Of a stretch of DNA of 64,000 bases, positions 27,489 to 35,299 are shown one piece after another. The notes under the pieces were generated by a model that had not been told where the DNA came from, made no database searches, and was given only the letters and a program-made list of their open reading frames with translations. Source of the stretch: Nocardioides cavernae (GTDB taxonomy: Bacteria > Actinomycetota > Actinomycetes > Propionibacteriales > Nocardioidaceae). The translations under genes were made by a program, and so were the position numbers. Location of the stretch: assembly GCF_013410035.1 (NCBI RefSeq), contig NZ_JACCBW010000001.1, forward strand, positions 558,001-622,000, read 5' to 3'. How positions within the stretch are numbered: the first letter of the stretch is position 1; each line of letters begins with the position of its first letter.

Positions 27489-27808
27489 ACCACCACCGAG
27501 ATGCCGGCCGCGATGATCACGACCAGCACCGCCGCGGCCATCAGGTGCACCGTGGTGCCGGCGGGCAGGTCGCGGCCCTCGCGGATCGCCCGCTCGGCCT
27601 GGCGGTAGCGCAGCCATCCCCCGCCCGCCGCGATCAGCGCGGAGGCGACGAGGAGCAGGCCGAGGAGCTTCTGCGGCCAGGACGGCTCGAGCAGGTGGAA
27701 CACGGCCAGCGCCGCGGCGACCAGGCCGACGGCGGTGCGCTCGTAGGCCAGGAAGGTGCGCTCGTTGGCGAGCGAGAAGCGGATGTCGGTGTGCTGCGGC
27801 GCGACCAC
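27485..27808 (-). CDS. DUF202 (YidH-like) membrane protein
   Basis: Protein of 107 residues with three membrane segments and the DUF202 signature FSLANERTFLAYERTAVGLV near the N-terminus. The function is unknown. It is the first gene of the operon that runs through mutL, the AI-2E transporter and threonine dehydratase, and lies 13 nt after the metB-type gene. Confidence 0.88.
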   Translation of the reverse strand: MVAPQHTDIRFSLANERTFLAYERTAVGLVAAALAVFHLLEPSWPQKLLGLLLVASALIAAGGGWLRYRQAERAIREGRDLPAGTTVHLMAAAVLVVIIAAGISVVV

Positions 27809-27821
27809 GGGTCGGAACGCC

Positions 27822-28982
27822 TCAGCCCAGGGCCCGGTCGAGGTCGGCGACGAGGTCGTCGACGCTCTCGATGCCGACGCTGAGCCGGATCAGATCGGCC
27901 GGGACCTCGAGGTCGGTGCCGGCGACGCTGGCGTGCGTCATCCGGCCCGGGTGCTCGATGAGGGACTCGATGCCGCCCAGCGACTCGGCGAGGGTGAAGA
28001 CCTCCGCGCGGTCGCAGACCTCGAGGGCCTGCTGCTCCCCGCCGGCGACGCGGAAGGAGATCATGCCGCCGAAGCGCTTCATCTGGCGGGCGGCGACCTC
28101 GTGCCCGGGGTGCGCGGCGAGACCGGGGTAGATGACCTCGGTGACGCGCGGGTCGCCGTCGAGGAACTCGACCACGCGCTCGGCGTTGTCGCAGTGGCGG
28201 TCCATCCGGACGCCGAGCGTCTTGAGGCCGCGGTGGGTGAGGAAGGCGTCGAACGGCCCGGCCACCGCGCCCATGGCGTTCTGGTGGAAGCCGATGCTGT
28301 CCGCGAGCCCGAGGTCACGCACCACGACCGCTCCCCCGACGACGTCGCTGTGCCCGCCGACGTACTTCGTCGTCGAGTGCACCACGACGTCCGCACCGAG
28401 GGTGAGGGGCTGCTGGAGGTAGGGCGAGGCGAAGGTGTTGTCGACGACGAGCAGCGCGCCGGCGTCGTGCGCGACGGTGGCGAGCGCCTCGATGTCACCG
28501 ATCGTCAGCATCGGGTTGGTGGGCGTCTCGACCCACACGAGCCTGGTGCGCCCGGGCTGGACGGCTGCGGCGACCGCGTCGACGTCGGCGACCGGCGCCG
28601 GGCTGTGGTCGGTGCCCCACACCTTCGCGACCTTGTCGAAGAGGCGGAACGTCCCGCCGTAGGCGTCGTCGGGGATGACGACGTGGTCGCCCGGACGGGT
28701 CAGCGCCCGGATGATCGCGTCCTCGGCGGCGAGTCCGGAGGCGAACGCGAAGCCCCGCTCGCCGTCCTCGACCGCGGCCAGCGCGCCCTCCAGGGCCGTA
28801 CGCGTGGGGTTGCCGGAGCGGCTGTACTCGTAGCCGCCGCGGAGCCCGCCGACACCGTCCTGCTTGTAGGTGCTGCTGGCGTAGATGGGCGGGTTGACCG
28901 CCCCCGTCATCGCGTCGGGCTCGTAGCCGGCGTGGATCGCACGCGTCTCGAACCCGGCCTTGTTGGCGCGTTCCTGGGTCAC
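27822..28982 (-). CDS. metB: Cystathionine gamma-synthase/lyase family enzyme
   Basis: PLP enzyme of the Cys/Met metabolism family, 386 residues, with the PLP Lys K206 in VHSTTKYVGGHSDVVGG and the motif VETPTNPMLTIGDIEA. It makes cystathionine from an activated homoserine, or splits cystathionine. With cystathionine beta-synthase at 49.7 kb it could serve reverse transsulfuration. The homologue lies next to greA in mycobacteria; here an operon is interposed. TACGCT (28994-28989) is 6 nt before the GTG, so it is probably leaderless. Confidence 0.92.
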   Translation of the reverse strand: MTQERANKAGFETRAIHAGYEPDAMTGAVNPPIYASSTYKQDGVGGLRGGYEYSRSGNPTRTALEGALAAVEDGERGFAFASGLAAEDAIIRALTRPGDHVVIPDDAYGGTFRLFDKVAKVWGTDHSPAPVADVDAVAAAVQPGRTRLVWVETPTNPMLTIGDIEALATVAHDAGALLVVDNTFASPYLQQPLTLGADVVVHSTTKYVGGHSDVVGGAVVVRDLGLADSIGFHQNAMGAVAGPFDAFLTHRGLKTLGVRMDRHCDNAERVVEFLDGDPRVTEVIYPGLAAHPGHEVAARQMKRFGGMISFRVAGGEQQALEVCDRAEVFTLAESLGGIESLIEHPGRMTHASVAGTDLEVPADLIRLSVGIESVDDLVADLDRALG

Positions 28983-29024
28983 CCCGCGAGCGTAGACCCC
29001 GTGCCGCTCGGCCCGGACAGCGGA

Positions 29025-29055
29025 ACGGCCGCCGCGTATGGGGCGCGGCGGCCGT
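29025..29055. terminator. Strong hairpin between the metB promoter and the secreted-protein gene
   Basis: ACGGCCGCCGCG (29025-29036) and CGCGGCGGCCGT (29044-29055) form a perfect 12-bp stem with a 7-nt loop, about 20 nt after the stop of the gene ending at 29075. It probably ends that transcript before metB. Confidence 0.7.
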
Positions 29056-29074
29056 CCGTGGAGGCCGAGCCTGC

Positions 29075-29749
29075 TCAGCTCGGCGCGAAGATCGCGGTCA
29101 GTGCGCTGTCACCGACGGCGACCGTGCCGGCGAACTCGTCGCACACGAGGTTCACGGTGACGAGGTTGCCCTTGGTCGCGGCGAAGGCACGGGTCCCCGA
29201 GATGACCTCGCTCTCCGAGGAGGCGGCGTCGGGCATGTTGGAGTACTGCAGGAACGCGAAGTCCAAGGTGGTCCCCGTCGTCAGCGAGCACCGCGCGATC
29301 GCAGATCCGGCCGCCTGCGCCTGGATGTAGGCGCTGGACGACACGACGACCGTGCCGTTGGCCGGCGCGACGAGACTCACGGACCGCACCACCGCGGCTG
29401 TCTCGAGGGGGAGGTCCTGGTCGCCGCTCGCGAAGGCAGCCACGGAGTTGGCGAACGGCGCGAGCTTCGCGTCGACCTCGGCCTTCGAGTAGGTCTCCGC
29501 CTTGGTGTAGGCGGAACCGGCGGTCGCGTACGAGCCCTTCGGCTGGTAGGCCGCGTCGCTCTGTTCCTTGGTGTAGAAGGTCTTGACGGCCAGCGGCTTG
29601 AGGCTCTTCTTCCAGACCTTCTTCCAGCGGGTGGCCGCGGCCTGGCTCACCTCGGCACCGGCGGGGGTGACAGCCATCAGGCCGCCCCCCACGAGGACCC
29701 CGAGAAGTACGGCCACGACGAGCTTTCGGGCCGATCGACGTGCAGACAT
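29075..29749 (-). CDS. Secreted protein with fibre-like YTKAE repeats
   Basis: Exported protein of 224 residues. A basic N-terminus and signal peptide (VVAVLLGVLVGGGLMAVTPAGA) are followed by repeats of the type FYTKEQSDAAY, AYTKAETYSKAEVDAK, which resemble the Y-T-K-x-E/D repeats of phage tail fibres and some surface proteins. A beta-rich C-terminal part has two Cys. Function unknown; it may be a cell-wall-attached or released fibre-like protein. The base composition is like that of its neighbours, so recent phage origin is not evident. Confidence 0.75.
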   Translation of the reverse strand: MSARRSARKLVVAVLLGVLVGGGLMAVTPAGAEVSQAAATRWKKVWKKSLKPLAVKTFYTKEQSDAAYQPKGSYATAGSAYTKAETYSKAEVDAKLAPFANSVAAFASGDQDLPLETAAVVRSVSLVAPANGTVVVSSSAYIQAQAAGSAIARCSLTTGTTLDFAFLQYSNMPDAASSESEVISGTRAFAATKGNLVTVNLVCDEFAGTVAVGDSALTAIFAPS

Positions 29750-29897
29750 GGTGCTCTTCCTTTCCCCTGACGGCCCCGAGGTGGGCTCGCGTGGGTGACC
29801 CTGCTACTCCTCGACCACGCGCACATCGGTGGGAGTACGGCGTCTAGACCGCGTAGTCCTACGTAGGCGCCCTTGCGCGGCGCGCGACAATGGAGGC

Positions 29898-30545
29898 ATG
29901 TTCGGTTTCGGCAAGCCCTCCACCATCCCCACCCCCGACCAGGCCCTCCCCGGGCGCGACCGCGCGATGTGGAGCCTCGGCGAGCACGTCGTCCTCAAGA
30001 CCCCCGTCGTCACCGACGAGGTCCCCGCCGGCCACGAGGTCGCGATCCTGGGCCTGGGCTGCTTCTGGGGCGCGGAGGAGATCTACTGGCAGGTCCCCGG
30101 CGTGTGGTCGACGTCAGTCGGGTACGCCGGAGGCAGCACGCCGAACCCCACCTACGAGGAGGTCTGCAGCGGGCAGACCGGCCACACCGAGGCCGTGCGC
30201 GTGGTCTTCGACCCGTCCGTGGTGTCCTACGCCGACCTGGTCAAGAAGTTCTTCGAGATCCACGACCCGACCCAGGGGATGCGCCAGGGCAACGACGTGG
30301 GCACCCAGTACCGCTCCGCGATCTACTGGACCACGCCCGAGCAGGAGCAGACGGCGCGCGAGCTGACCAAGGTCTACGGCGACGAGCTCGCCCGCCGCGG
30401 CCTCGGCGAGATCACCACCGAGGTCCGCCCGGCCTCGGAGACGCCGTACTTCTACGCCGAGGACGCGCACCAGCAGTACCTCGCCAAGAACCCGTTCGGC
30501 TACAGGTGCCACGCCAACACCGGAGTCGCGTTCCCCGAGAGCTGA
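29898..30545 (+). CDS. msrA: Peptide methionine sulfoxide reductase A
   Basis: Repairs oxidised methionine (S-sulfoxide). It has 215 residues, with the catalytic Cys C55 in GLGCFWGAEE and the conserved GYAGG, GHTEAV and FFEIHDP blocks; a C-terminal Cys near YRCHANTG may resolve the disulfide. The ATG at 29898 follows GACAAT-GGAGGC; GGAGG is only 1 nt from the ATG, too close for a normal ribosome site, so a leaderless start with GACAAT as -10 is likelier. The MOSC gene follows after 4 nt. Confidence 0.95.
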   Translation: MFGFGKPSTIPTPDQALPGRDRAMWSLGEHVVLKTPVVTDEVPAGHEVAILGLGCFWGAEEIYWQVPGVWSTSVGYAGGSTPNPTYEEVCSGQTGHTEAVRVVFDPSVVSYADLVKKFFEIHDPTQGMRQGNDVGTQYRSAIYWTTPEQEQTARELTKVYGDELARRGLGEITTEVRPASETPYFYAEDAHQQYLAKNPFGYRCHANTGVAFPES

Positions 30546-30549
30546 CCCC

Positions 30550-31386
30550 GTGCGGGTGACCGGGGTGTCCGTCTACCCCGTCAAGAGCACGGCGGCCCGG
30601 CCGGTGGACAGTGCGCGGGTGCTGCTCGGCGGCCTGGAGGGCGACCGCACCTGGATGGTGGTCGACGGCGAGGGCACCATGGTCACCGCGCGCAGGACCC
30701 ATGCGCTGTTCCGGATCACCGCGGACACGGCCGCCACCGATCCCTCGCTGAAGCGCGGGCTCAGGCTCCGCGCGGCAACGATGCCGGACCTGCTGCTCGA
30801 CGAGCCGAGCGGCGACCGGGTCGGCACCCGGGTGTTCGGCCAGCTGGTCGACGGCGTCCTCGCCGGCACGGAGGCCGACGCGTGGGTCCGCACGGTGCTG
30901 GGTCGCGACGACGTCCGGCTGGTCCGGTGCGAGGAGCCCATGCGGCGTTCTCTGGACCCTGCGTTCTCGGCGCCGGGCGACCACACCGCGTTCGCCGACG
31001 GCTACCCGGTCACGATCGCCTCGCTCGCCTCGCTGCGCCGGCTGAACGACTGGATCGCCGAGGGCGCGGCCGAGCGCGGTGAGGACCCGCCGGAGCCCCT
31101 CTCGATGGACCGCTTCCGGCCCAACCTCGTCGTGGACGGCGACGAACCCTTCGCCGAGGACGGCTGGAGCACGGTGCTCATCGGTGAGGTCCGGCTCCGC
31201 GCTGCGAAGCTGAACGCCAGGTGCGTGATGACGACGCTCGATCCCGGCACGCTCGAGACGGGCAAGGAGCCGCTGCGGACCCTGGCCAGGCACCGGCTGG
31301 TCGACCGGAAGGTCCTGTTCGCCGTCAACCTGATCCCGGACACGACCGGTCGAGTCGGCATCGGCGATCTTGTCGAGGTCCGCTGA
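30550..31386 (+). CDS. MOSC domain protein (YcbX/mARC-like)
   Basis: Protein of 278 residues with the N-terminal MOSC beta-barrel (VTGVSVYPVKSTAARPVD) and the C-terminal MOSC domain (MDRFRPNLVVDG, LNARCVMTTLDP). The Cys in NARC corresponds to the molybdenum-ligand Cys of YcbX and mARC, which reduce N-hydroxylated compounds. It sits 4 nt after msrA and is probably cotranscribed, which suggests a reductive repair or detoxification role (inference). Confidence 0.88.
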   Translation: MRVTGVSVYPVKSTAARPVDSARVLLGGLEGDRTWMVVDGEGTMVTARRTHALFRITADTAATDPSLKRGLRLRAATMPDLLLDEPSGDRVGTRVFGQLVDGVLAGTEADAWVRTVLGRDDVRLVRCEEPMRRSLDPAFSAPGDHTAFADGYPVTIASLASLRRLNDWIAEGAAERGEDPPEPLSMDRFRPNLVVDGDEPFAEDGWSTVLIGEVRLRAAKLNARCVMTTLDPGTLETGKEPLRTLARHRLVDRKVLFAVNLIPDTTGRVGIGDLVEVR

Positions 31387-31484
31387 GCCTGCGCGCGACC
31401 CCGGTGGCGCCTGTCGATCCCGGCCCCGCTCGTCCGTCACAGTGGTGACGGGCTGCACCGGGCGGCCCGCAGCGGAGGAGTGAC

Positions 31485-31826
31485 ATGACCAGGTACGCCA
31501 TCTACTTCATGCAGCAGTGGGTCGGGGACCACCCCGAGGAGTGGTACGCCACACGTGTCGAGCCGTCGAGGGCCGTGGTCCGCGAGATGGAGGAGGCGGG
31601 CGTGCTGGTCTTCGCCGGCGGCCTCGTCGAGGACATGGCGGAGGCGTTCAGCGCCGACGGCACGAGCGGCGAGATGGTGGTGACCGACGGGCCCTACACC
31701 GAGGTGACGGAGTACCTCGGCGGCATCACCATCATCGAGGTCGAGACGATCCAGGAGGCCCGCGAGTGGGCCGCGAAGGTCGCCGAGGGCTGCGGGTGGC
31801 CGCAAGAGGTGCGCGTCATCAAGTAG
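31485..31826 (+). CDS. YCII-related domain protein
   Basis: Protein of 113 residues with the dimeric ferredoxin-like YCII fold. Seen motifs are MTRYAIYFMQQ, VFAGGLVEDM, TDGPYTEVTEYLGGITIIE and CGWPQEVRVI, as in the DGPF subgroup often found near sigma factors. Its catalytic role, if any, is unknown. A GGAGGAG site precedes ATG. It converges on the secreted-protein gene, with 7 nt between them. Confidence 0.88.
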   Translation: MTRYAIYFMQQWVGDHPEEWYATRVEPSRAVVREMEEAGVLVFAGGLVEDMAEAFSADGTSGEMVVTDGPYTEVTEYLGGITIIEVETIQEAREWAAKVAEGCGWPQEVRVIK

Positions 31827-31833
31827 CCCGGGC

Positions 31834-32382
31834 TCAGGAGGCGGCGACCCAGTCGGTGAAGCTGCGCGGGGCGCCGAGCCAGTCGGCCCTGGTGTCCTTG
31901 CCGTTGGGCTTGGTGCCCGCGACGCGCACGGCGACCCGGACCTCGTCCGGGTCGCCGAGGGCCTTGCGGGAGATCCGCATCCGCACCTGCTCGCGGTCGT
32001 AGTCGACGGTCATCCGGTAGGACCCCTCGACGGGCTCGCCCACGTCCGAGCGGGCGAAGCCGTCGGTGCTGACCAGGGTGTAGTCGGTCCCGACGAAGAA
32101 GCCGCCGAGCAGGACGAACTCGGGTCCGTCGTCGGTCGGGTCGGTGTCGAGGTAGACCGCCCCGGACGAGCCGGAACGGAACGACTCGACCAGGTCGGTG
32201 TGCGTGGTGGTCACCACGACGTTGCGGGCCCTGTGCTCGACCTGCACCGACCGCAGGTCCACCCCGTGGCGGAGGTCCTTCGGGTCGGAGACGCCGATGC
32301 TGTCGGCGTTCGCGGGCGCGAGCTGGGCCAGGACGAGAGCCGCGATCGACAGGGTCGCGGCGCTCAGGATGGTCGTACGCAT
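31834..32382 (-). CDS. Secreted protein of unknown function
   Basis: Exported protein of 182 residues with a clear signal peptide (MRTTILSAATLSIAALVLAQ, cleavage after ANA). The mature part is beta-rich, opens with DSIGVSDPKDLRHGVDLRSV and has an acidic patch YLDTDPTDDGPEF. Similar small proteins are common in Nocardioides-type genomes, to my knowledge without assigned function. It is divergent from the phosphatidyltransferase gene, with 147 nt between them holding no other recognisable gene. Confidence 0.75.
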   Translation of the reverse strand: MRTTILSAATLSIAALVLAQLAPANADSIGVSDPKDLRHGVDLRSVQVEHRARNVVVTTTHTDLVESFRSGSSGAVYLDTDPTDDGPEFVLLGGFFVGTDYTLVSTDGFARSDVGEPVEGSYRMTVDYDREQVRMRISRKALGDPDEVRVAVRVAGTKPNGKDTRADWLGAPRSFTDWVAAS

Positions 32383-32529
32383 GGGTGCAGTCCGTTTCTC
32401 GTGGTCGGCCCCGGAAGTGGGGTGCACCAGGGAGACGCGTCCGCGTGGTGGGAGGTTGCATCCGACCCCGGACTGCCTCATCTGACATGATCCGGGCGCC
32501 GACTGTTCCGTAGCGATCGAGGGAGTCCC

Positions 32530-33258
32530 GTGCTCGGACGAGCGCTCCACCCGCCGACCCTGGCGTCCTGGCTCGTGCACGCCTACACGGCGTCCGGGCT
32601 GGTCCTGGCCTTCCTCATGGTCGTCGCCGTGATGGAGGGCGACACCGTCCGTGGCCTGTGGCTGTTCCTCCTCGCGATGCTGGTCGACGGGACGGACGGG
32701 ATGCTCGCGCGCTGGGTCCAGGTCAAGCGGCACGTCCCGTGGTTCGACGGGGCGCTGCTCGACAACATCGTGGACTACATCACCTACGCGTTCCTGCCCA
32801 TGGTGCTGCTGTGGAGCGCGGGCTACCTCGGCGAGGGCACCTCGGCGACCGTGCTCGCGGTGGTCCCGCTCATCGCCTCGGCCTACCAGTTCTGCCGGGT
32901 CGACGCGAAGACCGAGGACCACCTGTTCCTCGGCTTCCCGAGCTACTGGAACATCACGGCCTTCTACGTCGTGGTGCTCGACCTGCAGCCCGTGGCGGTC
33001 ACCGGCGTGCTCCTGGTGTGCGCCGTGCTGGTCTTCGTCCCGATCGGCTACGTCTACCCCTCGCGCACCACCACGCTCCGGACGACCACGCTCGTCCTGA
33101 CGTGCCTGTGGCTGCTCAGCTACGCCGTGCTGCTGACGCAGCTTCCCGACCCCGGGACGGTGTGGCTGGTCCTCTCGGTGCTCTACGTCGCCTACTACGT
33201 CGTGCTGAGCCTCTACCTCACGGCCCGACGCGCCCGGACCGCCCCCGCCCTCGCCTGA
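32530..33258 (+). CDS. CDP-alcohol phosphatidyltransferase, phosphatidylcholine-synthase-like
   Basis: Membrane enzyme of 242 residues with about seven segments. The CDP-alcohol motif runs DGTDGMLARW, then FDGALLDNIVDY; the longer gap and the VPWFDGALLDN form are those of phosphatidylcholine synthase (Pcs), which joins CDP-diacylglycerol to choline. Size and segment number also fit Pcs. Phosphatidylcholine is not universal in actinobacteria, so another alcohol acceptor is possible. GAGGGAG lies before the GTG start. Confidence 0.82.
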   Translation: MLGRALHPPTLASWLVHAYTASGLVLAFLMVVAVMEGDTVRGLWLFLLAMLVDGTDGMLARWVQVKRHVPWFDGALLDNIVDYITYAFLPMVLLWSAGYLGEGTSATVLAVVPLIASAYQFCRVDAKTEDHLFLGFPSYWNITAFYVVVLDLQPVAVTGVLLVCAVLVFVPIGYVYPSRTTTLRTTTLVLTCLWLLSYAVLLTQLPDPGTVWLVLSVLYVAYYVVLSLYLTARRARTAPALA

Positions 33259-33262
33259 CCGC

Positions 33263-33553
33263 TCAGGCGTCGCGGCCGACGTGGAGGCGTACGTCCACGA
33301 CGTCACCCACGTCGAGACCCTCCGCGCGGCGTACCGCCACCTTGAGCGGCAGGAACCACGTGTCCTCACGCGGGAACATCGACGTCGTGAACTCGCTGCC
33401 CCCGATCCAGGCGCGCACCGGGACGACCCCCCAGTAGACGACGTCGGCCTTCACCTCGTCGACGAGGTCGGCCGCGTCGAGCGGGAGCCGGGCGAAGACG
33501 AAGGGCGCAGGACCGCGCCACTCGACCAGCTCGGCGGCGAACTCGATCTCCAT
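33263..33553 (-). CDS. DUF1905 domain protein
   Basis: Protein of 96 residues made of one small beta-barrel DUF1905 domain (FAAELVEWRGPAPFVFARLP, VWVRAWIG-like centre, DTWFLPLKVAVRRAEGL). Function unknown; the domain often occurs alone or fused to YdeI-type partners. It ends 4 nt from the convergent phosphatidyltransferase gene. Confidence 0.88.
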   Translation of the reverse strand: MEIEFAAELVEWRGPAPFVFARLPLDAADLVDEVKADVVYWGVVPVRAWIGGSEFTTSMFPREDTWFLPLKVAVRRAEGLDVGDVVDVRLHVGRDA

Positions 33554-33570
33554 GACCCCATGGAACCAGA

Positions 33571-33648
33571 GACGGGCGGGAGTCCCTGGAACTCCCGCCC
33601 GTCGTGCACCACCGCACCCCTGTTGCGCGGTGGCCCTCCCCTGGAGGG
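33571..33648. terminator. Cluster of three hairpins after the subtilase gene
   Basis: A perfect 13-bp stem (GACGGGCGGGAGT 33571-33583 with 33591-33603, 7-nt loop) is followed by CCACCGC/GCGGTGG (33609-33615, 33627-33633) and CCCTCC-CCT-GGAGGG (33634-33648). They fill the gap between the subtilase stop and the DUF1905 start and should insulate the two genes. Confidence 0.7.
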
Positions 33649-33686
33649 TCTGGATCAGCCCTGAGGTGACCGTGAAGAGGTGGAGG

Positions 33687-35171
33687 TCACCCCAGGGCTG
33701 CGACTGCGCCCACCACGTCGACCAGGCCGTGGCCCTTGTCGTACGAGGTGGTCCCGAGCGGACCGGACACGTACGCCGCTCCGTCGGTGAACTTGTGGGC
33801 CGAGACCTTCAGCGCCCGCTCGATGTCGGCGGGGGTCGCGGTGGGGTCGGCCTGGAAGAGCTGCGCGACGATGCCCGCGACGTGCGGGGCGGCCATCGAC
33901 GTGCCGCTGATGGTGTTGAACGTGCCGAGGTCGAGCACCCCGGGTCCGTTGCGGAAGTCGAGCCCGGTGGCGCAGATCGCCAGGTAGAGCCGGCACGACG
34001 ACGTGATGCTCTCGCCGGGCGCCGAGACGTCGGGCCAGGTCGCGGCGTCGGTGGACAGGCCGCGCGAGCTGAACTCCGAGACCACGCCGTCGCGGGTGCC
34101 GGTGTCCTGGTCGTAGTAGGACGCCACCGACACGATGCCGCCGGTCGGGTCCTGGCCGGGCGGGTTCGTCAGGCTGGTGGAGCCGTCGCCACCGTCGTTG
34201 CCGGCGGCCCAGACCGTCACGACACCCTCGGCCGCGAGGGCACGCTGCAGCTTCACCGTGGCCGACTCGGGGTCGAGCTCACCGCCGCCCGAGGGGCCGT
34301 AGGAGTTGTTGGTGACCTTGATCGGCGGGCAGGTCGAGGCGGGCACACCGGCGCCGCAGGGCGCCTCGTGGTTCTCGAGGACCCAGTTGAGGGCCGAGTC
34401 GGCGCCGAGGATCACGAGGGCGGCACCGGTCGAGATCGACACCAGCTTGGCGGCAGGCGCCGCGCCCTGGAGCCGTCCGCCCTCGGTCAGCGTGGTCGGT
34501 CGGCCGGCCACGATGCCGCTCACGTGGGTGCCGTGGCCGCCGACGGAGAGCGTGTCGGTGTCCACGACCCGGGGCAGGCGCTGCACCGTGCAGAGCTCGC
34601 CGACCGGAGCGCAGACGGCCTTGAGGTTGGCGACCACGGCGCTGGAGCCGTCGGCCTCCCGGAAGTAGGGGTGGGTCGGGTCGACGCCCGAGTCGATGAC
34701 CGCGACGCTGACGCCCTTGCCGGTCAGCGGCGTGCCGTCGGCGCCGACGAGGTTCGCGGCCGCCTCGGCCCCGCGGGTCGCGGTGTTGGAGGTCTCGGCC
34801 AGGTCGTCGGCGAGGAAGTCGATCGGCTGCGCACCGCCCTCGACGTAGGTCACGCCGGGCGCGGAGCGTACGGCCTGGACCTGGCTCCTCGACGCCTGGG
34901 CGATCACCACGCCGATGCCCGTGAACTCGCCGGTCTTCCTCATGCCGGTGGCCGCCACCGCCTGGCGGGCCGCGGCGATCGAGGAGCCGTGGACCATCAC
35001 CGACGTCGTGCCGGTCAGGCTCGCGAGCTGGCCGGCGAGGAAGTCCGACAGGTTGGCCGGCTGTGCCGACGGCTGCGCCGACCCGGCGGAGGCGGGGTCG
35101 CCCGCGGCGGCGAACGTGGCCGAGGCAGCGAGGACGCTCGCCGCGCAGGCGAGCAGGGGCTTGAGCTTCAC
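33687..35171 (-). CDS. Secreted S8 family serine protease (subtilase)
   Basis: Exported subtilisin-like protease of 494 residues. The signal peptide (1-30) and an inhibitor-I9-like propeptide region (about 40-115) precede the catalytic domain. The triad is Asp160 (VAVIDSGVD), His213 (GGHGTHVSG) and Ser425 (ISGTSMAAPHVAG), with the oxyanion Asn325 in AAGND. Four or more Cys suggest disulfides. The GTG at 35171 is chosen because GGGAGG lies 5 nt upstream. No sorting or anchor motif is seen, so it is probably released. Confidence 0.93.
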   Translation of the reverse strand: MKLKPLLACAASVLAASATFAAAGDPASAGSAQPSAQPANLSDFLAGQLASLTGTTSVMVHGSSIAAARQAVAATGMRKTGEFTGIGVVIAQASRSQVQAVRSAPGVTYVEGGAQPIDFLADDLAETSNTATRGAEAAANLVGADGTPLTGKGVSVAVIDSGVDPTHPYFREADGSSAVVANLKAVCAPVGELCTVQRLPRVVDTDTLSVGGHGTHVSGIVAGRPTTLTEGGRLQGAAPAAKLVSISTGAALVILGADSALNWVLENHEAPCGAGVPASTCPPIKVTNNSYGPSGGGELDPESATVKLQRALAAEGVVTVWAAGNDGGDGSTSLTNPPGQDPTGGIVSVASYYDQDTGTRDGVVSEFSSRGLSTDAATWPDVSAPGESITSSCRLYLAICATGLDFRNGPGVLDLGTFNTISGTSMAAPHVAGIVAQLFQADPTATPADIERALKVSAHKFTDGAAYVSGPLGTTSYDKGHGLVDVVGAVAALG

Positions 35172-35299
35172 TGGTCCTCCCGAGGGGGTCGGTCGTCGCA
35201 CCCCTCAACGAACGTCCGGTGCAGAGGTCACGCCCCGGTTGTCACGCCGTGTTCGTAGAGGTGTGGCAACCGGATTGCGTGGGCGGGGACAATGGAGGC

